DNA from: Nocardia sp. NBC_01503
Lineage (GTDB): Bacteria > Actinomycetota > Actinomycetes > Mycobacteriales > Mycobacteriaceae
Assembly (NCBI RefSeq): GCF_036327755.1
Contig: NZ_CP109596.1
Span: 3,720,001 to 3,784,000, forward strand
Direction of reading: 5' to 3'
Length of the DNA stretch: 64,000 bases
The notes beneath the pieces are model-generated. The model had not been told where the DNA came from. It worked only from the letters and a program-made list of their open reading frames with translations, and made no database searches. Both the position numbers and the translations under genes were made by a program. Positions 24,906 to 32,556 of the stretch are shown here, piece by piece. The number at the start of each line of letters is the position of its first letter. Position 1 is the first letter of the stretch.

Positions 24906-25709
24906 ATGCCGTTTGTCACCACCGATGACGGAGCGAATATCCATTTCACCGATACCGGCGGTGATGGACCGGTGTTGCTGCTGCTGCACACAATCTTCAT
25001 GGACACCGAAATGTGGGACGGGCAGCAGGCTCTGCACCCGGACTACCGGGTCATCGCCGTCGACGCGCGCGGACACGGCCGCACCGAAGATCCCGGCAAC
25101 CCCTTCGACTGGTGGCGGCTGGCATGGGACTGCTGGGCGGTCCTGGACCACCTCGGCATCGACACCCTCGTCGTCGGCGGCATCTTCCAAGGCGGCGGCA
25201 TCGCGATGCGCATGGCCTTGCAGCAACCTCGACGCATCCGCGGACTGATCCTGATCGGCAGCAGCGCCAAACCCTATGACGGGGAAGAACGCGCGGCCTA
25301 CACGCGGATTCTGCTCAAGACCTGGGTACTCGGGGATGGCCCGCTCGAGGACATCACTCAGCCGATCTCGGCGCAGATGATCGGCGGCACTCGCGAGCAG
25401 CGGGCCGCCTGGGTCGAGAAGTGGGCGATTGACCGGCGCAGGCCCGAAGCCGCGGTGCGAAGCGTGATCGAACGCGAAAGCATCGTGGATGTGGTCAGCG
25501 GAATCACCATGCCCGCCTTGCTGATGTGCGGTATCGGTGACGCCACCCACGGGCGTGCCATCCAAGAGGAGCTGGCCGGCCATCTGGGCGGCCCGACCCA
25601 AATCGAGGTCATCGACGCTCCGGGCGCCTGCCACGCCGTGCCCTATACCCACCCGGAACTGACCAACCCGGTCATTCGCAAGTGGCTCGAAAACCTTCCC
25701 ACGGACTAG
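24906..25709 (+). CDS. Alpha/beta hydrolase fold protein lacking the serine nucleophile
   Basis: 267 residues from the ATG at 24906, preceded by GGGAGGGGCC. The fold is clear: LLLLHTIFMDTEMW, VIAVDARGHGRTEDPGNPF, then the nucleophile elbow LVVGGIFQGGGIAMRMAL, the acid in LLMCGIGDATHGRA and the histidine in GACHAVPYTHPEL. At the elbow, where relatives have GxSxGG, the serine position is Phe (codon TTC; Ser TCC is one change away). The oxyanion HG is HT. It is therefore either a pseudoenzyme or an enzyme with other chemistry. Its stop overlaps by 4 bp the end of the convergent MmyB-like regulator gene. Its substrate or ligand is unknown. Confidence 0.85.
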   Translation: MPFVTTDDGANIHFTDTGGDGPVLLLLHTIFMDTEMWDGQQALHPDYRVIAVDARGHGRTEDPGNPFDWWRLAWDCWAVLDHLGIDTLVVGGIFQGGGIAMRMALQQPRRIRGLILIGSSAKPYDGEERAAYTRILLKTWVLGDGPLEDITQPISAQMIGGTREQRAAWVEKWAIDRRRPEAAVRSVIERESIVDVVSGITMPALLMCGIGDATHGRAIQEELAGHLGGPTQIEVIDAPGACHAVPYTHPELTNPVIRKWLENLPTD

Positions 25710-26437
25710 GTTTCGAGTCCCTCCGCGCCCGCCGGAAATCCGATGGTCAGCGCGGACGAGTCCGAGGTGGTGATAGCCACTTCGCGCAGGACGGTCATCG
25801 TCTCGGCGGACGGTGACCAGATCCGCCGGCGGGGGCGCGGGCGTGTGGTGTACACGATCCCGGACTCCCACATGCGCGCGAACTGCGGATGCGCCATCAG
25901 CGAGCCGATGATGTCGGCGGTCGCGCCTCGCCCGTGTGTGGCCACCACGAAATGCCGCAACAGGCCGGTGACCACCTCGGCCTCATGCTGCCAGTCCGGC
26001 AACACCACCTTGGCCCGCCCGTCATTGAACAGCCAATGCGGTAGCGTCTCGGCCTCACTCGAGCCCGGCAGCAGGTCCCGAGAGCGGTCATTCGCGGCGG
26101 CGACGCGCCAGTTGACCAGCCATGCGGCGGGCATCGGCGACAGCCGGGCCAGCAACGCCCCGATATCGTCCACGGTGGTCGTCTCACCGGTCGAGCGAGT
26201 GGGCCGACCCGCCAGCGCGGACCAATGCGTGCGCTCATGGTCGTTGCGGCACAACACGTTCGACAGGGCATCGAGCGTGTCACCGCGATAGTCGGCCTCC
26301 TTGTCCTGCTCGATCTTGCGCAATGTGCTCAGCCCGATCGCGGCGCTCGCGGCCGCCTGGGCCTGCGTCGACCCCAACCGGTTCCGTAGCCACTTCACAT
26401 ACGCGCCCAAGGTCGGTAGTTCGAACTCCGCACCCAT
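25706..26437 (-). CDS. XRE regulator with MmyB-like ligand-binding domain
   Basis: 243 residues from the ATG at 26437 (MGAEFELPTLGAYVKWLRNRLG); a longer frame upstream is unlikely. An N-terminal helix-turn-helix (about 10-70; AAIGLSTLRKIEQDKEADYRG) is followed by the MmyB-type domain: PMPAAWLVNWRVAAANDRSRDLLPG, LPHWLFNDGRAKVVLPDWQHEAEVVTGLLRHFVVATHG, SLMAHPQFARMWESGIVYTTRPRPRRRIWSP. This domain binds a small hydrophobic ligand in related proteins and regulates adjacent oxidoreductase or hydrolase genes. The gene it faces encodes the nucleophile-less hydrolase, its most likely partner. Confidence 0.87.
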   Translation of the reverse strand: MGAEFELPTLGAYVKWLRNRLGSTQAQAAASAAIGLSTLRKIEQDKEADYRGDTLDALSNVLCRNDHERTHWSALAGRPTRSTGETTTVDDIGALLARLSPMPAAWLVNWRVAAANDRSRDLLPGSSEAETLPHWLFNDGRAKVVLPDWQHEAEVVTGLLRHFVVATHGRGATADIIGSLMAHPQFARMWESGIVYTTRPRPRRRIWSPSAETMTVLREVAITTSDSSALTIGFPAGAEGLET

Positions 26438-26488
26438 CCCGCAACCGTTCCTCTCAATTTCCCATCGCCCTCGAGTGTCACTATCAGG

Positions 26489-26532
26489 GGTAGGGGGAAA
26501 ATCGCTACTCGCAAAGAGGGTAGGCGAAATCG
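26489..26532. promoter_or_regulatory. 30-bp-spaced direct repeats upstream of the MmyB-like regulator
   Basis: GGTAGGGGGAAAATCG begins at 26489 and GGTAGGCGAAATCG at 26519, the common GGTAGG blocks being 30 bp apart. They lie 50-95 bp upstream of the regulator's start on the minus strand and may be its own binding site. Evidence is only the repeat. Confidence 0.3.
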
Positions 26533-26782
26533 AGTGCGCCGCTTGCAAACCGGACAAATACAATGTTTGGATAGTGATCACGCAGTTGACCAGCCGAGAT
26601 GACGCAAGGCCGGCGACCCATCATGGCAAAGGTCACCCCCAGCTAATACGGAACCAGCGCTCGCCCCAGCCGTAAGGCGCGCCCGCTGCCGCTTTGGGGG
26701 ACCACCCGATCGAGCCCGCCTTGATCGAGTCCTGTGGGAATCCGACTCTCCGACCAACAAATGCAGAGGGGCGCGCAGCACT

Positions 26783-27361
26783 GTGCATGCACACAGACAC
26801 CATGGGACCGTCCCGGGTCCGCGCGATATCGCCGGGCTACGCAGCTTCGACGCGTACGAATGCGCCGAGGAACGCGGCGTGCGAATTCGCTTCCAACCCA
26901 TGACCGACCTCGGCGTGCGATCACACCTGATCACCCACAACGCCACCATCGTTGTCGACCGGGACCTACCCGAGACCGGCCGCAATGACGAAATCACCCA
27001 CCAGTTGCACCACACCCTGATCCGCCGACGCTTCTGGGAGAACAGGCGAAGCTATGAAGCGCGCGTATGGATCGCGGCCGTGCGCCGCCTGATCCCCCTG
27101 GCCGTGCTGATCATCGCGATCCAGTCGGTCCTGGACCCCGGCACCGGCACCGCCACCGCCGAAGCGACCGCCGATCTGCTCGGTGTCCTGCCCTCCACCC
27201 TGCGCCTGCGCGTGAGCATTCTGAACTCCCGCGAGCTCACCGGCGACATCGTGAACATACTCGCGCGGCTCACCTGGCCTCATGACTATGTTCACGCACC
27301 GCTGGAATGCCTCTACGACACCGCGACCACCCGCTGGCAGCGCGCATGGCGGCTGCGCTGA
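26783..27361 (+). CDS. Degenerate ImmA/IrrE-like protein
   Basis: The longest frame starts at GTG 26783; a later start cannot be excluded. The region VRIRFQPMTDLGVRSHLITHNATIVVDRDLPETGRNDEITHQLHHTL resembles the N-terminal part of ImmA/IrrE proteases, where a short strand is followed by the zinc helix HExxH. Here the motif reads HQLHH, with the catalytic Glu replaced by Gln. A downstream EARVWIAAVRRLIPLAVL fits the third-ligand helix, and 100 further residues follow. ImmA proteases normally cut XRE-type repressors, and two XRE genes lie just upstream. The substitution suggests a non-catalytic or decayed copy. The family assignment is tentative. Confidence 0.5.
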   Translation: MHAHRHHGTVPGPRDIAGLRSFDAYECAEERGVRIRFQPMTDLGVRSHLITHNATIVVDRDLPETGRNDEITHQLHHTLIRRRFWENRRSYEARVWIAAVRRLIPLAVLIIAIQSVLDPGTGTATAEATADLLGVLPSTLRLRVSILNSRELTGDIVNILARLTWPHDYVHAPLECLYDTATTRWQRAWRLR

Positions 27362-27368
27362 AACTCCG

Positions 27369-28544
27369 TCAGCGGAATGCCTTGGATCCGGTGAGCGCCT
27401 CGCCGAGTACGAGCTGATGCACCTCGGCGGTGCCCTCGTAGGTGAGGACGGATTCCAGGTTGTTGGCGTGCCGCAGGACCGGGTACTCCAGGCTGATCCC
27501 GTTCGCGCCCAGGATGGTTCGGCATTCGCGGGCGATGGCGATGGCCTCGCGGGTGCTGTTCAGTTTGCCCGCGCTGATCTGTTCGCCGCGCAGCACCCCG
27601 CGATCCTTGAGTCGCCCGAGGTGCAGCGCCAGCAGCTGTCCCTTGCCGAGTTCGACGGCCATATCCGCCAGCTTGGCCTGGGTGAGCTGGTAGGCGGCGA
27701 GGGGCTTGTCGAAGACTTCCCGGGTGCGGGCGTAATCGATTGCGGCGGAGAGGCAGTCGCGGGCCGCGCCGAGCGCGCCGAAGATGATGCCGAAGCGGGC
27801 CTCGGAGAGGCAGCCCAGCGGTGCGGCGAGTCCACGCGCCTCCGGGAGCATGGCATCGGCGGGCAGTCGCACACCCTCGAATGCGAGTTCCGCGGTGATC
27901 GAGGCGCGCAGCGACAGCTTGCGATGAATCTCACTCGCACTGAAACCCGGTGTGTCCGTGGGGACCACGAATCCGCGAATGGTGTCCCGCTCACCTTCGC
28001 GCGATTGTGCCCACACCACCGCCACATCCGCGACGGACCCGTTGGTGATCCACATCTTGGACCCGTCCAGAATCCAGTCGTCCCCGTCTCGCCTTGCGCG
28101 CGTACGCATTCCGCCCGGATTGGACCCGAAGTCCGGCTCGGTCAATCCGAAACACCCCAGCAGCTGCCCCGCCGCCATCCCCGGCAGCCAGCGCTGCTTC
28201 TGCTCCTCCGACCCGTACTTGTGGATCGCGGTCATGGCAAGCGATCCCTGCACCGAAACCATGCTCCGCACACCGGAATCCACCGCCTCGAGCTCCATGC
28301 ACGCGAGCCCGTACGCGGTCCCGGAGGTCCCCGCGCACCCGTACCCTTCCAGATGCATCCCCAACAGCCCGAGCTTGCCGAGCTCCGGCGCCAACTCCCG
28401 GGCCGGGAAGGTGCCCGCCTCGAACCAATCCGCGATACGCGGTCGCAACCGCTCTGCCGCGAAATCCCGCACGGTATCGCGAATGGCCCGCTCCTCATCG
28501 CTGAGCAGGGAGTCGATGGCGAACAGCTCGTCTACGGTGACCAT
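27369..28544 (-). CDS. Acyl-CoA dehydrogenase, glutaryl-CoA dehydrogenase-like
   Basis: 391 residues from the ATG at 28544. The FAD-binding stretch is GCFGLTEPDFGSNPGGMRTRARRDGDDWILDGSKMWITNG. The C-terminal four-helix domain includes RTREVFDKPLAAYQLTQAKLADM and LTYEGTAEVHQLVLGEALTGSKAF, where the Glu of YEG is the catalytic base. The combination LTEPDFGSNPGGM...A and YEGTAEVHQ is typical of glutaryl-CoA dehydrogenase, which oxidises and decarboxylates glutaryl-CoA to crotonyl-CoA in lysine and tryptophan breakdown. It is convergent with the ImmA-like gene and divergent from metB. Confidence 0.88.
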   Translation of the reverse strand: MVTVDELFAIDSLLSDEERAIRDTVRDFAAERLRPRIADWFEAGTFPARELAPELGKLGLLGMHLEGYGCAGTSGTAYGLACMELEAVDSGVRSMVSVQGSLAMTAIHKYGSEEQKQRWLPGMAAGQLLGCFGLTEPDFGSNPGGMRTRARRDGDDWILDGSKMWITNGSVADVAVVWAQSREGERDTIRGFVVPTDTPGFSASEIHRKLSLRASITAELAFEGVRLPADAMLPEARGLAAPLGCLSEARFGIIFGALGAARDCLSAAIDYARTREVFDKPLAAYQLTQAKLADMAVELGKGQLLALHLGRLKDRGVLRGEQISAGKLNSTREAIAIARECRTILGANGISLEYPVLRHANNLESVLTYEGTAEVHQLVLGEALTGSKAFR

Positions 28545-28669
28545 GCGCCCCAGCCTAGGACCCCGTCGCACCTACGGGCGAGACCCGGGCACGGCGCTTT
28601 CCGCGGGCAGGGAACAGTCGTCGCCCGCCCGGCGTTTGGGGCGAATATGCAGCGACTTAGGCTTACGGT

Positions 28670-29815
28670 ATGAGCGATCAGCTGGGTTTCTCCACACGGG
28701 CCGTGCACGCCGGGTTCGATCCGGACCCTCAGACCGGTGCGGTGAACGTGCCGATCTACGCGAGTTCGACCTTCGCCCAGGACGGGGTCGGCGGGATGCG
28801 CGGCGGGTACGAGTACGCGCGCACCGGTAATCCGACTCGCACCGCGCTGGAGGCGAATCTCGCGGCGCTGGAGTCGGGTACGTACGGCCGCGCCTTCTCC
28901 TCGGGTATGGCGGCGACGGACTGTGCCCTGCGCGCGAATCTGCGCCCCGGGGACCACCTGGTCATTCCGGATGACGCGTACGGCGGCACCTTCCGCCTCA
29001 TCGACAAGGTGTTCACGCAGTGGGGCATCGAGTACTCGGTGGCGCATGTGAACGATCCGGAGGCGGTGGCCGCGGCCATGCGGCCGAACACCAAGCTGGT
29101 GTGGATCGAGACCCCCACCAATCCGCTGCTGAATATCGGCGATATCTCGGCGCTGGCCGAGGTGGCGCACGCCGGTGGCGCGAAGCTGGTGGTGGACAAC
29201 ACCTTCGCCTCGCCCTACCTGCAGCAACCGCTGCTGCTGGGCGCGGATATCGTGCTGCACTCGACCACCAAGTACCTGGGTGGTCACTCCGATGTGGTCG
29301 GTGGCGCGCTCATCACCAACGATCAGGAGTTGGACACCAAGTTCGCGTTCCTGCAGAACGGTGCGGGTGCGGTTCCCGGTCCGATGGACGCGTTCCTCAC
29401 CATGCGCGGCATCAAGACCCTGGCCCTGCGGATGGACCGGCACTGCGACAATGCCGAGACCATCGCCGAATTCCTCTCCAATCATCCGAAGATCGCGCAG
29501 GTCATCTACCCGGGCCTGCCCGAGCACCCGGGGCACACCGTCGCGCAGAAGCAGATGCGCCGCTTCGGCGGCATGATCTCGGTGCGCGTGCACGGCGGTA
29601 AGGAAGCGGCCCTGGACTTCTGCGCCCGCACCAAGCTGTTCACCCTCGCCGAATCCCTCGGCGGTGTGGAGTCGCTCATCGAGCACCCGGGCGCGATGAC
29701 GCACGCCTCGACCGCGGGCTCGGCCCTCGAGGTCCCGGCCGATCTGGTCCGCCTCTCGGTCGGCATCGAGGACATCAGCGACCTGCTGGCGGACATCGAG
29801 CAGGCCCTGGCCTGA
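28670..29815 (+). CDS. metB: Cystathionine gamma-synthase
   Basis: 381 residues of the Cys/Met-metabolism PLP family (fold type I). The lysine forming the internal aldimine is K201 in LHSTTKYLGGHSD; SSGMAATDCAL (77-87) binds the phosphate and YEYARTGNPTR supplies residues from the neighbouring subunit. It matches mycobacterial MetB, which replaces the activated side chain of an acyl-homoserine with cysteine to give cystathionine. With cbs at 18437, the cell can run transsulfuration in both directions. A hairpin terminator follows at 29836. Confidence 0.92.
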   Translation: MSDQLGFSTRAVHAGFDPDPQTGAVNVPIYASSTFAQDGVGGMRGGYEYARTGNPTRTALEANLAALESGTYGRAFSSGMAATDCALRANLRPGDHLVIPDDAYGGTFRLIDKVFTQWGIEYSVAHVNDPEAVAAAMRPNTKLVWIETPTNPLLNIGDISALAEVAHAGGAKLVVDNTFASPYLQQPLLLGADIVLHSTTKYLGGHSDVVGGALITNDQELDTKFAFLQNGAGAVPGPMDAFLTMRGIKTLALRMDRHCDNAETIAEFLSNHPKIAQVIYPGLPEHPGHTVAQKQMRRFGGMISVRVHGGKEAALDFCARTKLFTLAESLGGVESLIEHPGAMTHASTAGSALEVPADLVRLSVGIEDISDLLADIEQALA

Positions 29816-29835
29816 TCCGCAGCATGATCGAAACC

Positions 29836-29868
29836 GAAGCGCCGCACCGGAATCCGGTGCGGCGCTTC
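29836..29868 (+). terminator. Terminator hairpin of metB
   Basis: GAAGCGCCGCACCGG and its exact complement are separated by AAT, a 15-bp stem 20 bp after the metB stop. Confidence 0.75.
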
Positions 29869-29923
29869 GTCGAGATCGGCACCTCCGTGAGCCGCCGTGC
29901 GACGTCGACCTCGGTAATGCACT

Positions 29924-29956
29924 GCGGCCCCCGGTCCGTTCAGGACCGGGGGCCGC
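29924..29956 (-). terminator. Terminator hairpin of greA
   Basis: GCGGCCCCCGGTCC and its exact complement are separated by GTTCA, a 14-bp stem ending 19 bp beyond the greA stop on the minus strand. Confidence 0.75.
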
Positions 29957-29975
29957 GAAAGTGCGACAGCTTCTC

Positions 29976-30470
29976 TCAGCTGTGATACGGCTCCGCGCTC
30001 ACAAGCGTCACCTTCATGGTGTTGCCGTTGGGCAGGGTGTATTCGCGGGTCTCGCCGACCTTCGCGTTGATGAGGGCGCCGCCCAGCGGGGAGGCGGGGG
30101 AGTAGGTCTCCAGGTTGTCGCCATTGAGGCCCTCTTCGCGGGTGGCGATGAGGAAGGTCTCGGTATCGCTCTCGTCGCCGTCGTAGTAGACCTTGACGAC
30201 GGAGCCGGGCAGCGCGACGCCGGACTTGGTCGGTGCGACGCCCACCTTGGCGTTGTTCAGCAGCTCCTGCAGCTGGCGAATACGCGCCTCCTGCTGGCCC
30301 TGTTCTTCGCGTGCCGCGTGGTAGCCGCCGTTCTCCTTGAGGTCGCCCTCTTCGCGGCGCTCATTGATTTCGGCCGCGATGACCGGACGGTTGGCAATGA
30401 GGACGCCGAGTTCGCTCGTGAGCCTCTCGTGCGACTCCGGGGTCAGCCAGGTCACGTTCGTCTCAGTCAT
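29976..30470 (-). CDS. greA: Transcription elongation factor GreA
   Basis: 164 residues from the ATG at 30470, chosen over 30479 because AGGGAG lies 9 nt upstream. The N-terminal coiled coil (about 1-80) has the acidic tip EEGDLKENGGYHAAREEQGQQEARI, which reaches through the secondary channel of RNA polymerase to stimulate transcript cleavage in backtracked complexes. The C-terminal globular domain includes PGSVVKVYYDGDESDTETFLIATREE and SPLGGALINAKVGETREYTLPNG. Length and motifs match mycobacterial Rv1080c. It stands downstream of the DUF4307 gene with a 247-bp gap and probably has its own promoter. Confidence 0.95.
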   Translation of the reverse strand: MTETNVTWLTPESHERLTSELGVLIANRPVIAAEINERREEGDLKENGGYHAAREEQGQQEARIRQLQELLNNAKVGVAPTKSGVALPGSVVKVYYDGDESDTETFLIATREEGLNGDNLETYSPASPLGGALINAKVGETREYTLPNGNTMKVTLVSAEPYHS

Positions 30471-30717
30471 CTCGATCACTCCCTAGTAGTTGTCCCCGAC
30501 GCGTGTCGGGATTCCCTGAAATCCGTTGTTCACACCCACCCGAGGGTGGGCATGACAACAGCGGACAGCCAGAGCCATCCTGGGGGAGGTTCCCGACAGC
30601 GCCGGCCGTCAATGCAGCAAACACGGCTCCGAACCCCGGAACCGTGTGTTGCGCTATTTTAGCACGATTCGCAAAGATGCAGGTAGAGGCATCAAAGCGG
30701 GTCGCGTACCGGACTTT

Positions 30718-31134
30718 TCACCCGGCGCGCAGATATGCCGGCACATCATCGGTGCAGGCGTAGACATTGCCCGCGCCGGCGCGCGCGGTGGTTTTGATCG
30801 TGGTGGTGAGCCGGACTGTACCGCTGTCGGAGGCCGGGATGAGCACCTCGCGGCGGCCGACCTCTGCACTGTCCGCGGTCATGGCGCGAACAATACAAAC
30901 GACCGGTTTGCCCGGATCCTTGCGGGTCACCTTGAAGTCGACCTCGACGGTGGCATCGTCGACGACGGTGTAGCCCAGCCGATCGGGTTCGATGTCCTTG
31001 GGGCCGTATTGCTTGTAACCCACATAGGAAACGACGAGACCAGCGATTATGACCACCGCACCGATCGCGAACATCATCCAGCGCGGGGTCTTGCGCCGCG
31101 CCGCGCCGTACCGCCCGGCCGGTCTTTCGCTCAT
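30718..31134 (-). CDS. DUF4307 membrane-anchored protein
   Basis: 138 residues from the ATG at 31134 (MSERPAGRYGAARRKTPRW). The Arg-rich cytoplasmic head is followed by one membrane helix (MMFAIGAVVIIAGLVVSYVGY) and an extracytoplasmic beta domain (IEPDRLGYTVVDDATVEVDFKVTRKDPGKPVVCIVRAMTADSAEVGRREVLIP...VYACTDDVP) with two cysteines that may pair. It matches the DUF4307 family and the position of Rv1081c between greA and mca in mycobacteria. Its function is unknown. It is divergent from mca. Confidence 0.85.
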   Translation of the reverse strand: MSERPAGRYGAARRKTPRWMMFAIGAVVIIAGLVVSYVGYKQYGPKDIEPDRLGYTVVDDATVEVDFKVTRKDPGKPVVCIVRAMTADSAEVGRREVLIPASDSGTVRLTTTIKTTARAGAGNVYACTDDVPAYLRAG

Positions 31135-31271
31135 GACAGGCCCCTCCCGGGGGGTAGGTCGGAACAAACGATGGTCGGATGGAACTATAGGGAATGGAGA
31201 TCGGACACCCCCTGCCTGGACCTGGCGGAGAGCGATGAGGTGAAAACAGTGATCGGTGAGGTGAACGAGAA

Positions 31272-32183
31272 GTGAGTGGTCTTCGCCTCATGGCGGTACA
31301 CGCGCACCCCGACGACGAATCCAGCAAGGGCGCGGCGACCACCGCGCGCTATGCGGCCGAGGGTAATGAGGTCCTGGTCGTCACCCTGACCGGTGGCGAA
31401 CGCGGTGACATCCTCAACCCGGCCATGGATACCCCCGGTATCAAGGACAACATCTCCGAGGTGCGCAAGCAGGAGATGGCGGCCGCCGCGGAGGTGCTCG
31501 GGGTCGAGCAGCTGTGGCTGGGCTTCGTGGATTCCGGTCTGCCGGAAGGGGATCCGCTACCGCCGCTGCCGGAGGGCAGCTTCGCGCTGGTGCCCCTGGA
31601 GGAGGCCACCGAGGCGCTGGTGCGCGTGGTGCGGAAATTCAAGCCGCACGTCATGACGACCTACGATGAGATGGGTGGCTATCCGCACCCGGATCACATT
31701 ATGTGCCACAAGGTTTCGGTCGCGGCCTTCGAGGCGGCCGGTGATCCCGAGCGGTTCCCCGACGCCGGTGAGCCCTGGACGCCGCTGAAGCTGTACTACA
31801 ACCACGGTTTCAGCCTGGCCCGGCTGGAGATCTTCGCCGACGAGTACGAGCGGCGCGGTGAACCCTTCCCCATGCAGGAGTGGATGGACCGCATGCGCGG
31901 TTACGCCCGCGATCGCGGCGACATCATGGGCCGGGTCACCACCCAGATCGAATGCGCCAAGTACTTCCCGCAGCGTGATGACGCCCTGCGCGCGCACGCC
32001 ACCCAGATCGATCCGAACGGCGCGTTCTTCGCCATCCCGGTCGAATTGCAGCAGAAGCTGTGGCCGACCGAGGAGTTCGAGCTCGCGAAGACCCGGGTGC
32101 GCACCGCCATCCCGGAGACCGATCTGTTCGCGGGGATCGACGACGCCGACACCGACGATGTTTCCGAGGACGCCGACCGATGA
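31272..32183 (+). CDS. mca: Mycothiol S-conjugate amidase
   Basis: 303 residues from a GTG at 31272. The zinc site of the LmbE/GlcNAc-deacetylase fold is visible as AHPDDESS (H12, D14, D15) with a distal HPDH in MGGYPHPDHIMCHK. TLTGGERGDILNPAMDTPGIKDNI and LEIFADEYERRGEPFPMQEW are typical of Mca rather than MshB. The enzyme cleaves mycothiol conjugates to release a mercapturic acid for export, a detoxification step found only in actinobacteria. Its stop overlaps the start of the next gene (ATGA), indicating translational coupling. Confidence 0.94.
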   Translation: MSGLRLMAVHAHPDDESSKGAATTARYAAEGNEVLVVTLTGGERGDILNPAMDTPGIKDNISEVRKQEMAAAAEVLGVEQLWLGFVDSGLPEGDPLPPLPEGSFALVPLEEATEALVRVVRKFKPHVMTTYDEMGGYPHPDHIMCHKVSVAAFEAAGDPERFPDAGEPWTPLKLYYNHGFSLARLEIFADEYERRGEPFPMQEWMDRMRGYARDRGDIMGRVTTQIECAKYFPQRDDALRAHATQIDPNGAFFAIPVELQQKLWPTEEFELAKTRVRTAIPETDLFAGIDDADTDDVSEDADR

Positions 32184-32446
32184 TGCTCACCCTGCTCGCC
32201 CAGGCCCAGAACGCGCCCACCGGACCGGAGTTCGGTAAGGCGTCACCGCTGGGCCTGGTGATCGTGCTGGTGCTGCTGGTCGGCACGGTGCTGCTCGTGG
32301 TGAGCATGAACCGGCATCTGAAGAACCTGCCCGCCACCTTCTCCCCGGAGCATCCGGAGCCGGATCAGGAGGCGGACGAGGGCACCGAGCGCGGTGTCAT
32401 CAAGCAGGAGCAGGAAGTCGCCAAGCCGGAGTCCTCCACCAGCTGA
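32180..32446 (+). CDS. Small single-helix membrane protein coupled to mca
   Basis: 88 residues; the ATG at 32180 overlaps the mca stop codon as ATGA. One membrane helix (LGLVIVLVLLVGTVLLVVSM) follows an Ala/Gln/Pro-rich N-terminus (LLAQAQNAPTGPEFGKASP) and is followed by an acidic cytoplasmic tail (SPEHPEPDQEADEGTERGVIKQEQEVAKPESSTS). It corresponds to Rv1083 by position and design. Function unknown, but overlap with mca is conserved in related genomes as I recall. In mycobacteria the next gene is the DUF255 protein, here displaced by about 21 kb. Confidence 0.82.
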   Translation: MMLTLLAQAQNAPTGPEFGKASPLGLVIVLVLLVGTVLLVVSMNRHLKNLPATFSPEHPEPDQEADEGTERGVIKQEQEVAKPESSTS

Positions 32447-32481
32447 GCGACAATCGCGGCGGGGTAGCGGCTTGGCTGGGT

Positions 32482-32556
32482 ATGCCGAGTGATTCGGAGC
32501 GGCTGGCGTGGGCGGCCGCCGAGATCGCCGCCCGCGTCGATAAGCGGCTGGGCTGA
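32482..32556 (+). CDS. Possible 24-codon ORF or gene remnant
   Basis: An ATG at 32482 opens 24 codons (MPSDSERLAWAA...RVDKRLG) with high third-position GC. No clear ribosome site precedes it. It lies exactly where the accessory region begins and may be the end of a lost gene. It ends at the base before the TROVE gene's stop on the other strand. I cannot assign a function. Confidence 0.2.
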   Translation: MPSDSERLAWAAAEIAARVDKRLG

